A DNA stretch of 64,000 nucleotides from CAWJHE01 sp963842455 (lineage in GTDB: Bacteria; Chloroflexota; Anaerolineae; Anaerolineales; UBA4823), in assembly GCA_963842455.1 (NCBI GenBank), contig CAWJHE010000017.1:558001-622000 (forward strand), written 5' to 3'. How positions within the stretch are numbered: the first letter of the stretch is position 1; every line of letters begins with the position of its first letter. The notes under the pieces were generated by a model that ran no database searches, was not told the DNA's origin, and saw only the letters and a list, made by a program, of their open reading frames with translations. Of this stretch, positions 34,182 through 41,568 are shown piece by piece. A program made the translations under genes and the position numbers.

Positions 34182-34182
34182 T

Positions 34183-34590
34183 ATGTCTACTGATTTACTC
34201 ATCCGCTTTGCCATTGTTATTCTATTGATCCTGGCAGGTTATGTTGGATTTCAACTCATCAACCAGATCACTTTAGCGCGTGCAGGTCATAAAAAGAACA
34301 GCCAGCTCTTTCCATTAGGAAAGCCAACCCTGTTATACTTCACAACACCAACTTGTGCTCCGTGCAAAACCGTCCAGCGTCCAGCTATCAACCTGATCCG
34401 TGAAAACCTTGGAGAGAGAATTCAAGTGATTGAAATCGATGCATCTGCACAGCCTAAGATTGCATCTTTATGGGGTGTGTTGAGCGTCCCAACGACCTTT
34501 ATCATTGATCAACAAGGCAAACCGCGCCATGTCAATCATGGCATTGCCTCTTCTCACAAATTACAACGCCAATTCGCAGAAATATTATAA
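34183..34590 (+). CDS. Membrane-anchored thioredoxin-like protein
   Basis: About 135 residues: an N-terminal hydrophobic helix (about 5-27), then a thioredoxin fold with 'TTPTCAPCKTVQRPA' (CAPC active site) and a cis-proline in 'SVPTTFIID'. It starts 2 bp after DUF4395 with a GGTGG ribosome-binding site. A thiol-disulfide role at the membrane, possibly with DUF4395 in moving reducing power or sulfur, is inferred from context. Confidence 0.82.
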   Translation: MSTDLLIRFAIVILLILAGYVGFQLINQITLARAGHKKNSQLFPLGKPTLLYFTTPTCAPCKTVQRPAINLIRENLGERIQVIEIDASAQPKIASLWGVLSVPTTFIIDQQGKPRHVNHGIASSHKLQRQFAEIL

Positions 34591-34601
34591 AGGAGTAACT
34601 T

Positions 34602-34880
34602 GTGCCCATCATCCGTATCCCATCTCCTCTAAGATCATATACTGGAGGACAAAGCGAAGTAAAGGTTAAAGGAAAAATTGTCTCCGAAGCTGTGGGAGAT
34701 TTAGTGCTCCAATTCCCATCTCTGCAAACACATTTATTTAACCCACAAGGAGATTTGCGCCCCTTTGTGAACCTTTTTCTCAACCAGGAAAATATTAAAG
34801 ATCTGCAGAACCTGAATACTCCTTTAGAAGAAAACGACAAGTTACTTTTGATCCCCAGCATTGCAGGCGGGAGGTTCTGA
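34602..34880 (+). CDS. MoaD/ThiS/CysO-like sulfur carrier protein ending GG-Arg-Phe
   Basis: A 92-residue beta-grasp protein starting at GTG (34602; AAGGAG 6 bases upstream). 'MPIIRIPSPLRSYTGGQSEV' is the first strand pair, 'PQGDLRPFVNLFLNQENI' the middle, and 'LEENDKLLLIPSIAGGRF' the C terminus. Carriers of this family are adenylated and thiocarboxylated on a terminal Gly-Gly. Here two extra residues (Arg-Phe) follow, as in QbsE-like carriers that must be trimmed by a JAMM protease. The E1-like activating gene starts immediately after the stop. Confidence 0.85.
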   Translation: MPIIRIPSPLRSYTGGQSEVKVKGKIVSEAVGDLVLQFPSLQTHLFNPQGDLRPFVNLFLNQENIKDLQNLNTPLEENDKLLLIPSIAGGRF

Positions 34881-36035
34881 ATGCTCCCATCCCTTTCCAA
34901 TGAAGAAATTCTGCGTTACTCACGCCACTTACTGATCCCAGAAGTTGGTCTGGATGGCCAAAGGAAGTTGAAAGCCGCTTCCATCCTGATTGTTGGCACT
35001 GGAGGTTTGGGCTCACCAGTAGCTTTATACCTGGCGGCAGCCGGCGTGGGGAGAATCGGCCTGGTTGATTTTGATCAGGTGGATGCTTCTAACCTTCAAA
35101 GACAGGTTATCCACGGCACATCTGGAATAGGGATGCTAAAAGTAGATTCTGCCCGGCAGCGCATGCTGGACATCAACCCTGATATCCAGGTGGATACCTA
35201 CAACGAGGCGTTTACATCCGCCAATGCCAGGCGCATTGCCAAAGACTATGACCTGATCATCGATGGCACCGACAATTTTCCAACCCGTTACCTGACCAAT
35301 GATCTATGTGTGTTAACCGGAAAACCGAATGTCTACGGTTCAATCTTTCGTTTTGATGGACAAGTGAGTGTGTTTGATGCCCGGCGCGGCCCTTGTTATC
35401 GCTGCCTGTTTCCCGAACCGCCTCCTCCTGGGCTAGTGCCATCTTGCGCCGAAGGCGGAGTCCTGGGCATTCTACCCGGTACAATTGGAACACTCCAGGC
35501 TACCGAAGCACTAAAGCTCATCTTGGAGATCGGCGAACCCCTGATAGGTCGCTTGCTGCTCTACAATGCCCTGGATCTCTCATTTGAGTTTGTCAAACTA
35601 CGCAAGAATCCGAAATGCAAAGTCTGTGGAGAGCAGCCAGAAATCACAGACCTGATTGACTACCAGGAGTTTTGTGGCTTACCCCATCAAGATCATGAGG
35701 CAGGGACTGCTGGGGCAGATTGGGACATCACAGCAACCGCTCTCGCGCAGCGATTGCAGGAGAATAAGCCCTTGATCTTGCTTGATGTGCGTGAGCCGCA
35801 CGAAGCCCAAATATCCAATCTACCGAACACAACTCTAATTCCCCTGGGACAACTGGCTTCCCGACTGGCCGAGTTAGATAGCGCGAATGAAATGGTTATT
35901 TTTTGTAAATCGGGCACACGTTCCGTGCGGGCATTGGAGTTACTGTTGAGCGCCGGATTTCGAAAAGTTAAAAACCTGAAAGGCGGGATTAACGCCTGGG
36001 CAACAGAAATCGATCAGCAAATGCCAATCTATTAA
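34881..36035 (+). CDS. MoeB/ThiF-like E1 enzyme with C-terminal rhodanese domain (MoeBR/MoeZ type)
   Basis: A 384-residue two-domain protein. The E1-like domain (1-250) has nucleotide loop 'VGTGGLGSPVALYLAAAGVG', 'DFDQVDASNLQRQ', 'DGTDNFPTRYLTND', and zinc cysteines CYRC and CKVC. The rhodanese domain (about 285-384) has active-site loop CKSGTRS. The E1 part adenylates the carrier C terminus and the rhodanese cysteine donates sulfur. It abuts the carrier gene with no gap (TGA-ATG). It completes a self-contained carrier-dependent cysteine pathway with CysM and the JAMM protease. Confidence 0.93.
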   Translation: MLPSLSNEEILRYSRHLLIPEVGLDGQRKLKAASILIVGTGGLGSPVALYLAAAGVGRIGLVDFDQVDASNLQRQVIHGTSGIGMLKVDSARQRMLDINPDIQVDTYNEAFTSANARRIAKDYDLIIDGTDNFPTRYLTNDLCVLTGKPNVYGSIFRFDGQVSVFDARRGPCYRCLFPEPPPPGLVPSCAEGGVLGILPGTIGTLQATEALKLILEIGEPLIGRLLLYNALDLSFEFVKLRKNPKCKVCGEQPEITDLIDYQEFCGLPHQDHEAGTAGADWDITATALAQRLQENKPLILLDVREPHEAQISNLPNTTLIPLGQLASRLAELDSANEMVIFCKSGTRSVRALELLLSAGFRKVKNLKGGINAWATEIDQQMPIY

Positions 36036-36065
36036 CCTTAAAAATCAACACAGCTTACGAAGAGT

Positions 36066-36956
36066 TCAAGGATTGACTGAATTCGCATCCATCACTTTGA
36101 TCAATCTTGCCCGGTACAGACCTTCGTCAGCCAGGAGCGCCATAACATGGACGCCAACCCCGACTGCAATATCACCTTGCAGCAATGTGTCCGGAGCTAA
36201 GAGTATTTCTACGCCGTCCACCACCATTCTTTCAGGAGTCAATGCTTCCACATTACCTCTGATCAAGAATTGTTGAGATTGGATGCGCTGAGCTATTATC
36301 ACACCATCCGTACGTAAAAGGCCTTCAACGCGCACATAATAGCCTGGCCAAATATCCCCAACCAGCTGAGTTTCATTGTCACTCATCAGCTTCAGATCGT
36401 GGATTAACCAATCATCAGTCTCCCCTCGAGTAATCCTACCCCCAAATCTGACCGGCGCTTCTCGCCTCTGTTCGATTAATGTTTGAATTTCCTGCAATCT
36501 GTCCTGGTCCATAAGTAAGCTGGTCTGAATATACTGCTGCGAATCATCGATCAACGATAGACGAATTTCTCGACTGGTTTCTTTGAACCCATAAAAAACA
36601 CTTCCTGGTAAAGCGCGGTAGGAAAGAAACACTGCCCCTGAAAAGACCAGAGATAGCATCAGTCCTATGACTAAAAAGAATGCACACCCTCGCCAACGAA
36701 GCGGTCTGGTATTTGGATGCGCATCTGGGATGACCATTTGCGCGGCTTGTAGGAATTTTTGACGCTCCAAACCAAAATCATCTGGAGAAAAACTGGAGGA
36801 CTGTCCTAATTGATGAGCAACATACGCTGATCTGATTAAAGGTGCAAGCTCACGTCTCCATTTTGGATACTGATTCAAGACCTGATCTAAATCCAGTCCA
36901 CTTTGGATAGATTGTACACACACATCCAATGCCCTATAAAGCTGGTCTTTTTGCAT
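36066..36956 (-). CDS. Membrane protein of the DUF5667/DUF5666 type, likely partner of the sigma factor
   Basis: A 296-residue protein. The cytoplasmic N terminus (1-85), 'LDVCVQSIQSGLDLDQVLNQYPKWRRELAPLIR', resembles the zinc-free anti-sigma-like region found next to Chloroflexota sigma factors. One helix (about 90-112) follows, then 'YRALPGSVFYGFKETSREIRLSL' typical of DUF5667. Finally two DUF5666-like small beta domains (about 165-290). The gene starts 1 bp after the sigma-factor stop. A regulatory pairing is inferred from position; no classic HxxxCxxC anti-sigma motif is seen. Confidence 0.7.
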   Translation of the reverse strand: MQKDQLYRALDVCVQSIQSGLDLDQVLNQYPKWRRELAPLIRSAYVAHQLGQSSSFSPDDFGLERQKFLQAAQMVIPDAHPNTRPLRWRGCAFFLVIGLMLSLVFSGAVFLSYRALPGSVFYGFKETSREIRLSLIDDSQQYIQTSLLMDQDRLQEIQTLIEQRREAPVRFGGRITRGETDDWLIHDLKLMSDNETQLVGDIWPGYYVRVEGLLRTDGVIIAQRIQSQQFLIRGNVEALTPERMVVDGVEILLAPDTLLQGDIAVGVGVHVMALLADEGLYRARLIKVMDANSVNP

Positions 36957-36957
36957 A

Positions 36958-37503
36958 TTATCGCATCCTGGCTTGTAACGTATGCTGCAATGCTTTTAGC
37001 GCCTGAAATTGTTGTTCCTTAACGATACGCGGTGATTTATCCAAAATGCGGCTCAGCTCATCTATCGAATAGCGGTCAGAAAATCGCAAAGCCAGTATGT
37101 GTTGGTGCTCAGGCGTCAGGGTTTGGAAAATCGATTGCATGCGGTACCCGGTAGCCCCTGGTGCAGCCACCAGTTCGGCAGTTTCATCCAAAATCATCTC
37201 CGCATCCGAAACGCGTTGCGGTAACTCAAAACTAATACTTTGGAGATAAGCATACACCAGGCTACCGGCAGATTGATAAAGCCAGCCGGCTAAATTTTTT
37301 GCAGGTCCAGCATGCTTACTTAAGACATCCAATAAATCGGCGAATACCTGTGTGGCGATTTGCGCACTCAACTTTGCATCACCGATTCTAAAAACAATAT
37401 AAGCAAAAATTTTGGGGTAAAAAACGTCAAATATCTGGACAAGCACTACCCGGTCCAGTCGCCGCGCACCTTTTAGAAGTCCATCCGCATCCATTGTGTT
37501 CAT
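36958..37503 (-). CDS. ECF-like RNA polymerase sigma factor
   Basis: A 181-residue sigma-70 family protein. The region-2-like N-terminal part (about 20-85) has 'FDVFYPKIFAYIVFRIGD' and 'NLAGWLYQSAGSLVYAYL'. Region 4 (about 120-178) has 'TLTPEHQHILALRFSDRYSIDELSRIL', a helix-turn-helix, ending 'FQALKALQHTL'. Divergent from classical ECF factors in region 2. It is co-transcribed with the DUF5667-type membrane protein downstream and divergent from nrfHA across a 325-bp region. Confidence 0.8.
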   Translation of the reverse strand: MNTMDADGLLKGARRLDRVVLVQIFDVFYPKIFAYIVFRIGDAKLSAQIATQVFADLLDVLSKHAGPAKNLAGWLYQSAGSLVYAYLQSISFELPQRVSDAEMILDETAELVAAPGATGYRMQSIFQTLTPEHQHILALRFSDRYSIDELSRILDKSPRIVKEQQFQALKALQHTLQARMR

Positions 37504-37638
37504 CTAATTCATTTTAACCGAAACAATAGATTCTCTGTCAAAGCTGGTTAGGATAGAAATATCTTCAGTACAAATTACTCGTTTTCTGCCATTAGAAAGG
37601 CAAGATCAAATACAACCTATACTCTCACCCGCATCGGA

Positions 37639-37654
37639 AGTGACAAATATCACA
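37639..37654. promoter_or_regulatory. CRP/FNR-like site upstream of nrfHA
   Basis: A-GTGA-CAAATA-TCACA: a perfect GTGA-N6-TCAC inverted repeat about 175 bp upstream of the nrfH start, in the divergent region with the sigma gene. nrf operons are commonly controlled by FNR/CRP-family proteins, so anaerobic or nitrite control is plausible. The rest of 37504-37828 shows no gene. Confidence 0.45.
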
Positions 37655-37828
37655 TGCTATCTTGACACAATATGATAAGATTAGTATAAGTTAAGAACTG
37701 GAGGAAAAACCAAACGAGCATTTCATTTTCTTAACGTCTATCTTTGATGCAGTCTTGAGGTGTATGTGCGCGTGATTGAGACCACTTAACACACCGCCAC
37801 ATCTTTTTTGAGGTGTACAGGTAATAAA

Positions 37829-38317
37829 ATGAAAATTCCTATCATCATTGGGGTGCTTGCATTGCTCATCGTTGTGGGTGTTGGAATGTACGTAACGGAT
37901 TTCACGGCTTACCTGGGAAACAATCCGACAACATGTAATAATTGCCATGTGATGGATGCAGCCTATGAAAGCTGGTATCACGGGGGACATAAACAGTGGG
38001 CATATTGCGGCGAATGCCACACGCCTCACGCTTTTATCCCTAAATATTATGTAAAAGCCATGTCAGGCTACCATCATGTAACCGCCTTTACTTTTGGAAA
38101 TATCCCAGATGCAATTCGAGCCAAGGAATCGTCTCGAAAAGTTGTTCAAGACAATTGTATTCGCTGTCACGAGGAAACTGTAGCAAACATTGAAATCAAC
38201 CTGATGTTCGACGGCTCCGGTCAAGATCGCTATTGTTTTGAATGCCATCGTAGTGTCGCTCACGGGGAACGTGGAATTTCGATCCTACCTTATCAACATG
38301 CAGAGGAAAACAAATGA
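37829..38317 (+). CDS. nrfH: Cytochrome c nitrite reductase small subunit NrfH
   Basis: A 162-residue membrane-anchored tetraheme cytochrome of the NapC/NirT family. It has an N-terminal helix (about 4-24), then four CxxCH motifs: CNNCHVM, CGECH, CIRCH and CFECH. The methionine after the first motif (CNNCHVM) is the unusual heme-1 ligand of NrfH. It passes electrons from menaquinol to NrfA. The start at 37829 (MKIPIIIGVLAL) has AGGTG upstream. It overlaps nrfA by 4 bases. Confidence 0.95.
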   Translation: MKIPIIIGVLALLIVVGVGMYVTDFTAYLGNNPTTCNNCHVMDAAYESWYHGGHKQWAYCGECHTPHAFIPKYYVKAMSGYHHVTAFTFGNIPDAIRAKESSRKVVQDNCIRCHEETVANIEINLMFDGSGQDRYCFECHRSVAHGERGISILPYQHAEENK

Positions 38318-39618
38318 AACTATCTAAATCCACCTTGATTTTGTCTGCGATTATCATTATCTTGGCTGCCGGATTGGTCGGGACCCTGCTGTATGTCAAG
38401 AACCAACCAGCGCCAACCCGCGGGATTGCCCCGCTGCAAGAAATTGCAGCAATGGACCCGAATTCATCGAACTGGGGGATCAACTTCCCTAACCAGTATT
38501 CAACTTTGTTACTGACAGAAACCAACAACAACCGCACTGCCTACGGTGGATCAGAGCCATTTTCAAAACTGGAAACATACCCGCGTCTATTGGATTTGTT
38601 CGCCGGGTACAGCTTTAGCAAGGAATACAATGAAGAACGCGGCCATCTAAATTCCCTGGTCGATGTGCGTGCCATCAAGCGCGTAGATGAAACCACCCCA
38701 GGCACCTGTTATTCCTGCAAATCATCGAACAACCCCAAACTCTGGTCGGAAATGGGAATGGCAGAATTTGATAAGATGCTTTTTAGCGAACTGGGCAAGC
38801 AAATTACCAATCCCATTGGTTGCGCCAACTGTCACGAAGCCAACACCATGCGTTTGATCGTAACCAACCCGGCGCTCGAAGAAGCGCTTGAGAAACAAGG
38901 CAAGGATTGGCGAACCTTCACCCGTCAAGAGATGCGCACCATCGTTTGTGCAAATTGCCATGTGGAATATTATTTTGAGGGTGATGAAAAATATCTGGTT
39001 TTCCCATGGGAAAATGGCACAAAAATTGAAGACATTGCCGAATACTATGCCGCAGAAGATTTCAAGGACTGGAACCATCCCAAATCTGGCGCTCCCATGA
39101 TTAAAATGCAACATCCAGATTATGAATTATTCAGTGCTGATAGCACACACTATAAAGCCGGGGTAGCCTGCGCTGATTGTCATATGCCATACACAAGAGA
39201 TGGTTCAGCAAAATTCTCCACGCACAACGTGCAAAGTCCTTTACTCAACGCTGAAACGGCTTGCGGCGCGTGCCATACCGATGTTGCCTATGTAACCGGA
39301 CGTGTTGCTACCATTCAAACCCAGGTCCGCACCACCATGGACTCAGCTGAAATCGCCATCGTAGCGGCAATTAAAGCGATTGAAGCTGCGGCAAAGGAGA
39401 CTGGTGTCGATGCTGAGGCCCTTGCAGATGCTCGCAACCTGCACCGGGAGGCCCAATTACGCTGGGACTTCATCAACGCTGAGAATTCCATGGGATTTCA
39501 CAACCCCGAAGAAGCCCTACGAATCCTGTCAATCGCGACTGACCTGGCGCGTCAGGCACAATTGAAAGCCGTGCAGGCTGCGGGAACACCGATCATTCTC
39601 GGCGTTTCTGGCCAATAA
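38314..39618 (+). CDS. nrfA: Ammonia-forming cytochrome c nitrite reductase NrfA
   Basis: A 434-residue pentaheme enzyme with a signal anchor (residues 8-28). The catalytic heme motif is CYSCK (lysine ligand), with four CxxCH sites: CANCH twice, CADCH, CGACH. 'PMIKMQHPDYELF' carries the conserved KMQHP of the calcium/active-site region. It reduces nitrite to ammonium with six electrons, outside the cytoplasmic membrane. Directly coupled to nrfH (ATGA). A terminator follows at 39633. Confidence 0.96.
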   Translation: MKLSKSTLILSAIIIILAAGLVGTLLYVKNQPAPTRGIAPLQEIAAMDPNSSNWGINFPNQYSTLLLTETNNNRTAYGGSEPFSKLETYPRLLDLFAGYSFSKEYNEERGHLNSLVDVRAIKRVDETTPGTCYSCKSSNNPKLWSEMGMAEFDKMLFSELGKQITNPIGCANCHEANTMRLIVTNPALEEALEKQGKDWRTFTRQEMRTIVCANCHVEYYFEGDEKYLVFPWENGTKIEDIAEYYAAEDFKDWNHPKSGAPMIKMQHPDYELFSADSTHYKAGVACADCHMPYTRDGSAKFSTHNVQSPLLNAETACGACHTDVAYVTGRVATIQTQVRTTMDSAEIAIVAAIKAIEAAAKETGVDAEALADARNLHREAQLRWDFINAENSMGFHNPEEALRILSIATDLARQAQLKAVQAAGTPIILGVSGQ

Positions 39619-39632
39619 TCTGCTTCTTGATC

Positions 39633-39665
39633 AAAGACGGCGACCCTTGTCACCGTCTTTGTTAT
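39633..39665 (+). terminator. Terminator after nrfHA
   Basis: AAAGACGG-C-GAC (39633-39644) pairs with GTC-A-CCGTCTTT (39649-39660), followed by GTTATT. The remaining 190 bp before ppk2 show no gene. Confidence 0.75.
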
Positions 39666-39852
39666 TAATACCTGGGTTATTTCAATTTGGCCTCAAACTG
39701 CACAAAAACAAAATAGAAATTTATCATTCCCCTTAAGAATGCCTGCCTTCGCAAAATGTTCATCAGCGCATCACCGAGTGAGGTAAAATACTCATCAAGT
39801 AAGCAAAGCGTTTTGTCTCAATTATCTGGGTTTAGTTCAAGGAAAAACGTTT

Positions 39853-40734
39853 ATGCTGGATAAAATTGATCTTTCAAAGTCTGTTGACAAGAGGGTTTAC
39901 AAGCGCGTCTTCCCCGAATTAGCTGAACGGCTGTTCAATGTGCAAAAAGGATCTTGGGATGCTGGCATGCCGGTCATCATCCTGTTTGAAGGCTGGGATG
40001 CAGCAGGAAAAGGCACCTCCATCCAAAAACTCACACAACCTTTAGACCCTCGCGGTTACAAGCTTTACCCTATTCGCGCCGCCAGAACATACGAAAAGAA
40101 ACATCCATGGCTATGGCGATTCTGGCAAAAACTGCCCGCCCGCGGGGAATGGGCTATCTTTGATCGTTCCTGGTACGGCCGCGTCTTCGTTGAACGTGTA
40201 GAGAACCTGATCCCTGAAAGCGAGTGGCTGAGAGCTTACCGGGATATTGTGGACTTTGAGCGTGTTTTGGCAGATGATGAGCATGTACTGATTAAATTCT
40301 TCCTGCATATCAGTAAACAAGAACAAAAACGACGTTTTGAAAAACTCATCAAGGACCCTCTCACAGCCTATCATGTTACTAACGAGGATTGGGAGCATCA
40401 CCAGCATTACGATAATTGGCTGATGGCCTATGAAGAGGCTTTCGAACGCACTGAAACCGAGTGGGGACCTTGGACAATCGTTGAAGCTACGGACAGACGC
40501 CATACCTGGATCAAAATTTACCAGACGATTATTCAAACCTTGGAAGAAAAAATGGGATGGCCTCACCAGGCATTAATTTCTGCAGAAACTCTAGAACAAG
40601 AGATTGAAGCAGATTCAAACGTTGAGCCCGGTGATCAAGAAACAAGCCCCGATCTGGAAGAAGAAATAGATCTCGAGAATGGCGCTTGGATGGATGCTGA
40701 TAATCCATCCTATCAGGAATCTGAGGGGACTTAA
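39853..40734 (+). CDS. Polyphosphate kinase 2 family protein (first of two)
   Basis: A 293-residue PPK2-family phosphotransferase. Walker A is FEGWDAAGKGTS (about 46-56), with 'LDPRGYKLYPI', 'HPWLWRFWQKLPARGEWAIFDRSWYGRV' (Walker B plus catalytic Asp-Arg) and 'FFLHISKQEQKRRF'. PPK2 enzymes transfer phosphate between polyphosphate and nucleotides. The acidic C-terminal tail (about 250-293) is extra. The following gene is a second, more compact PPK2 3 bp downstream. Together they mirror the two halves of fused polyphosphate:AMP phosphotransferases (class II PPK2). Nucleotide preference cannot be read from sequence. Confidence 0.9.
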   Translation: MLDKIDLSKSVDKRVYKRVFPELAERLFNVQKGSWDAGMPVIILFEGWDAAGKGTSIQKLTQPLDPRGYKLYPIRAARTYEKKHPWLWRFWQKLPARGEWAIFDRSWYGRVFVERVENLIPESEWLRAYRDIVDFERVLADDEHVLIKFFLHISKQEQKRRFEKLIKDPLTAYHVTNEDWEHHQHYDNWLMAYEEAFERTETEWGPWTIVEATDRRHTWIKIYQTIIQTLEEKMGWPHQALISAETLEQEIEADSNVEPGDQETSPDLEEEIDLENGAWMDADNPSYQESEGT

Positions 40735-40737
40735 GCT

Positions 40738-41517
40738 ATGCTAAATACAGTAGATTTATCACTCGATCTGAGCCAGGAAGAATACAATCGTTCGCTCATC
40801 CGGCTGCAAGTAGCGCTGCATAAATTAGCTTATCAGGTTTATCTTCAGCAGCGCCCGGTCATGATTGTGTTTGAGGGATGGGACGCTGCGGGTAAGGGTG
40901 GGGCTATCCGCCGGATTACAGAAAAAATTGACCCACGCGGTTTTGTGGTCTATCCCATCGCCGCGCCTAAGGGAGATGATGCCGTCCATCATTATCTTTG
41001 GCGATTTTGGCGGCGATTGCCCGAAAGCGGTCAAATAGCCATCTTCGATCGCTCCTGGTATGGCCGGGTTATGGTAGAACGGATTGAAGGATTTTGTACA
41101 GAAGCAGAATGGAAGCGCGCCTATCGTGAGATCAATTATTTTGAGCGACAATTAGTTGATTTCGGCACAATCCTATTTAAATTTTGGTTGCATATCGATC
41201 AAGACGAGCAGCTTAAACGTTTCCAATCGCGAGATGGCGACAAGCGAAGAAACTGGAAGCTGACCGATGAAGATTGGCGTAATCGCGAAAAATGGTCTCT
41301 TTATGAGGAGGCTGTCAATGATATGCTTCTAAAAACCAGCACGATCACCGCCCCCTGGACCGTGGTTGAAGGGAATTCCAAAGTATATGCTCGGATCAAA
41401 ATTCTGCAAACTCTGGTTGATAAACTGAGTGCAGAATTGAAATTTGATCCTGATACGTCTAATCCTTTTAAAGTCGAAAAAAACAGGAAGAAAAAGGATA
41501 AGAGTAAAAAGAAATGA
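40738..41517 (+). CDS. Polyphosphate kinase 2 family protein (second of two)
   Basis: A 259-residue PPK2-family protein: FEGWDAAGKGGAIRRI (Walker A), 'IDPRGFVVYPIAAP', 'HYLWRFWRRLPESGQIAIFDRSWYGRV', and 'FWLHIDQDEQLKRFQSR'. It ends in a lysine-rich tail (KNRKKKDKSKKK) that could bind polyphosphate. It lies 3 bp after the first ppk2 and upstream of ppk1, in one operon. 'KLTDEDWRNREKW' is the pattern of AMP/ADP-phosphorylating PPK2 enzymes, but the acceptor is not certain. Confidence 0.9.
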   Translation: MLNTVDLSLDLSQEEYNRSLIRLQVALHKLAYQVYLQQRPVMIVFEGWDAAGKGGAIRRITEKIDPRGFVVYPIAAPKGDDAVHHYLWRFWRRLPESGQIAIFDRSWYGRVMVERIEGFCTEAEWKRAYREINYFERQLVDFGTILFKFWLHIDQDEQLKRFQSRDGDKRRNWKLTDEDWRNREKWSLYEEAVNDMLLKTSTITAPWTVVEGNSKVYARIKILQTLVDKLSAELKFDPDTSNPFKVEKNRKKKDKSKKK

Positions 41518-41568
41518 CATTTTAACCCTGCAAAGAAAATAACCATCGGGTTGTAGGTGGAGCTTTAT

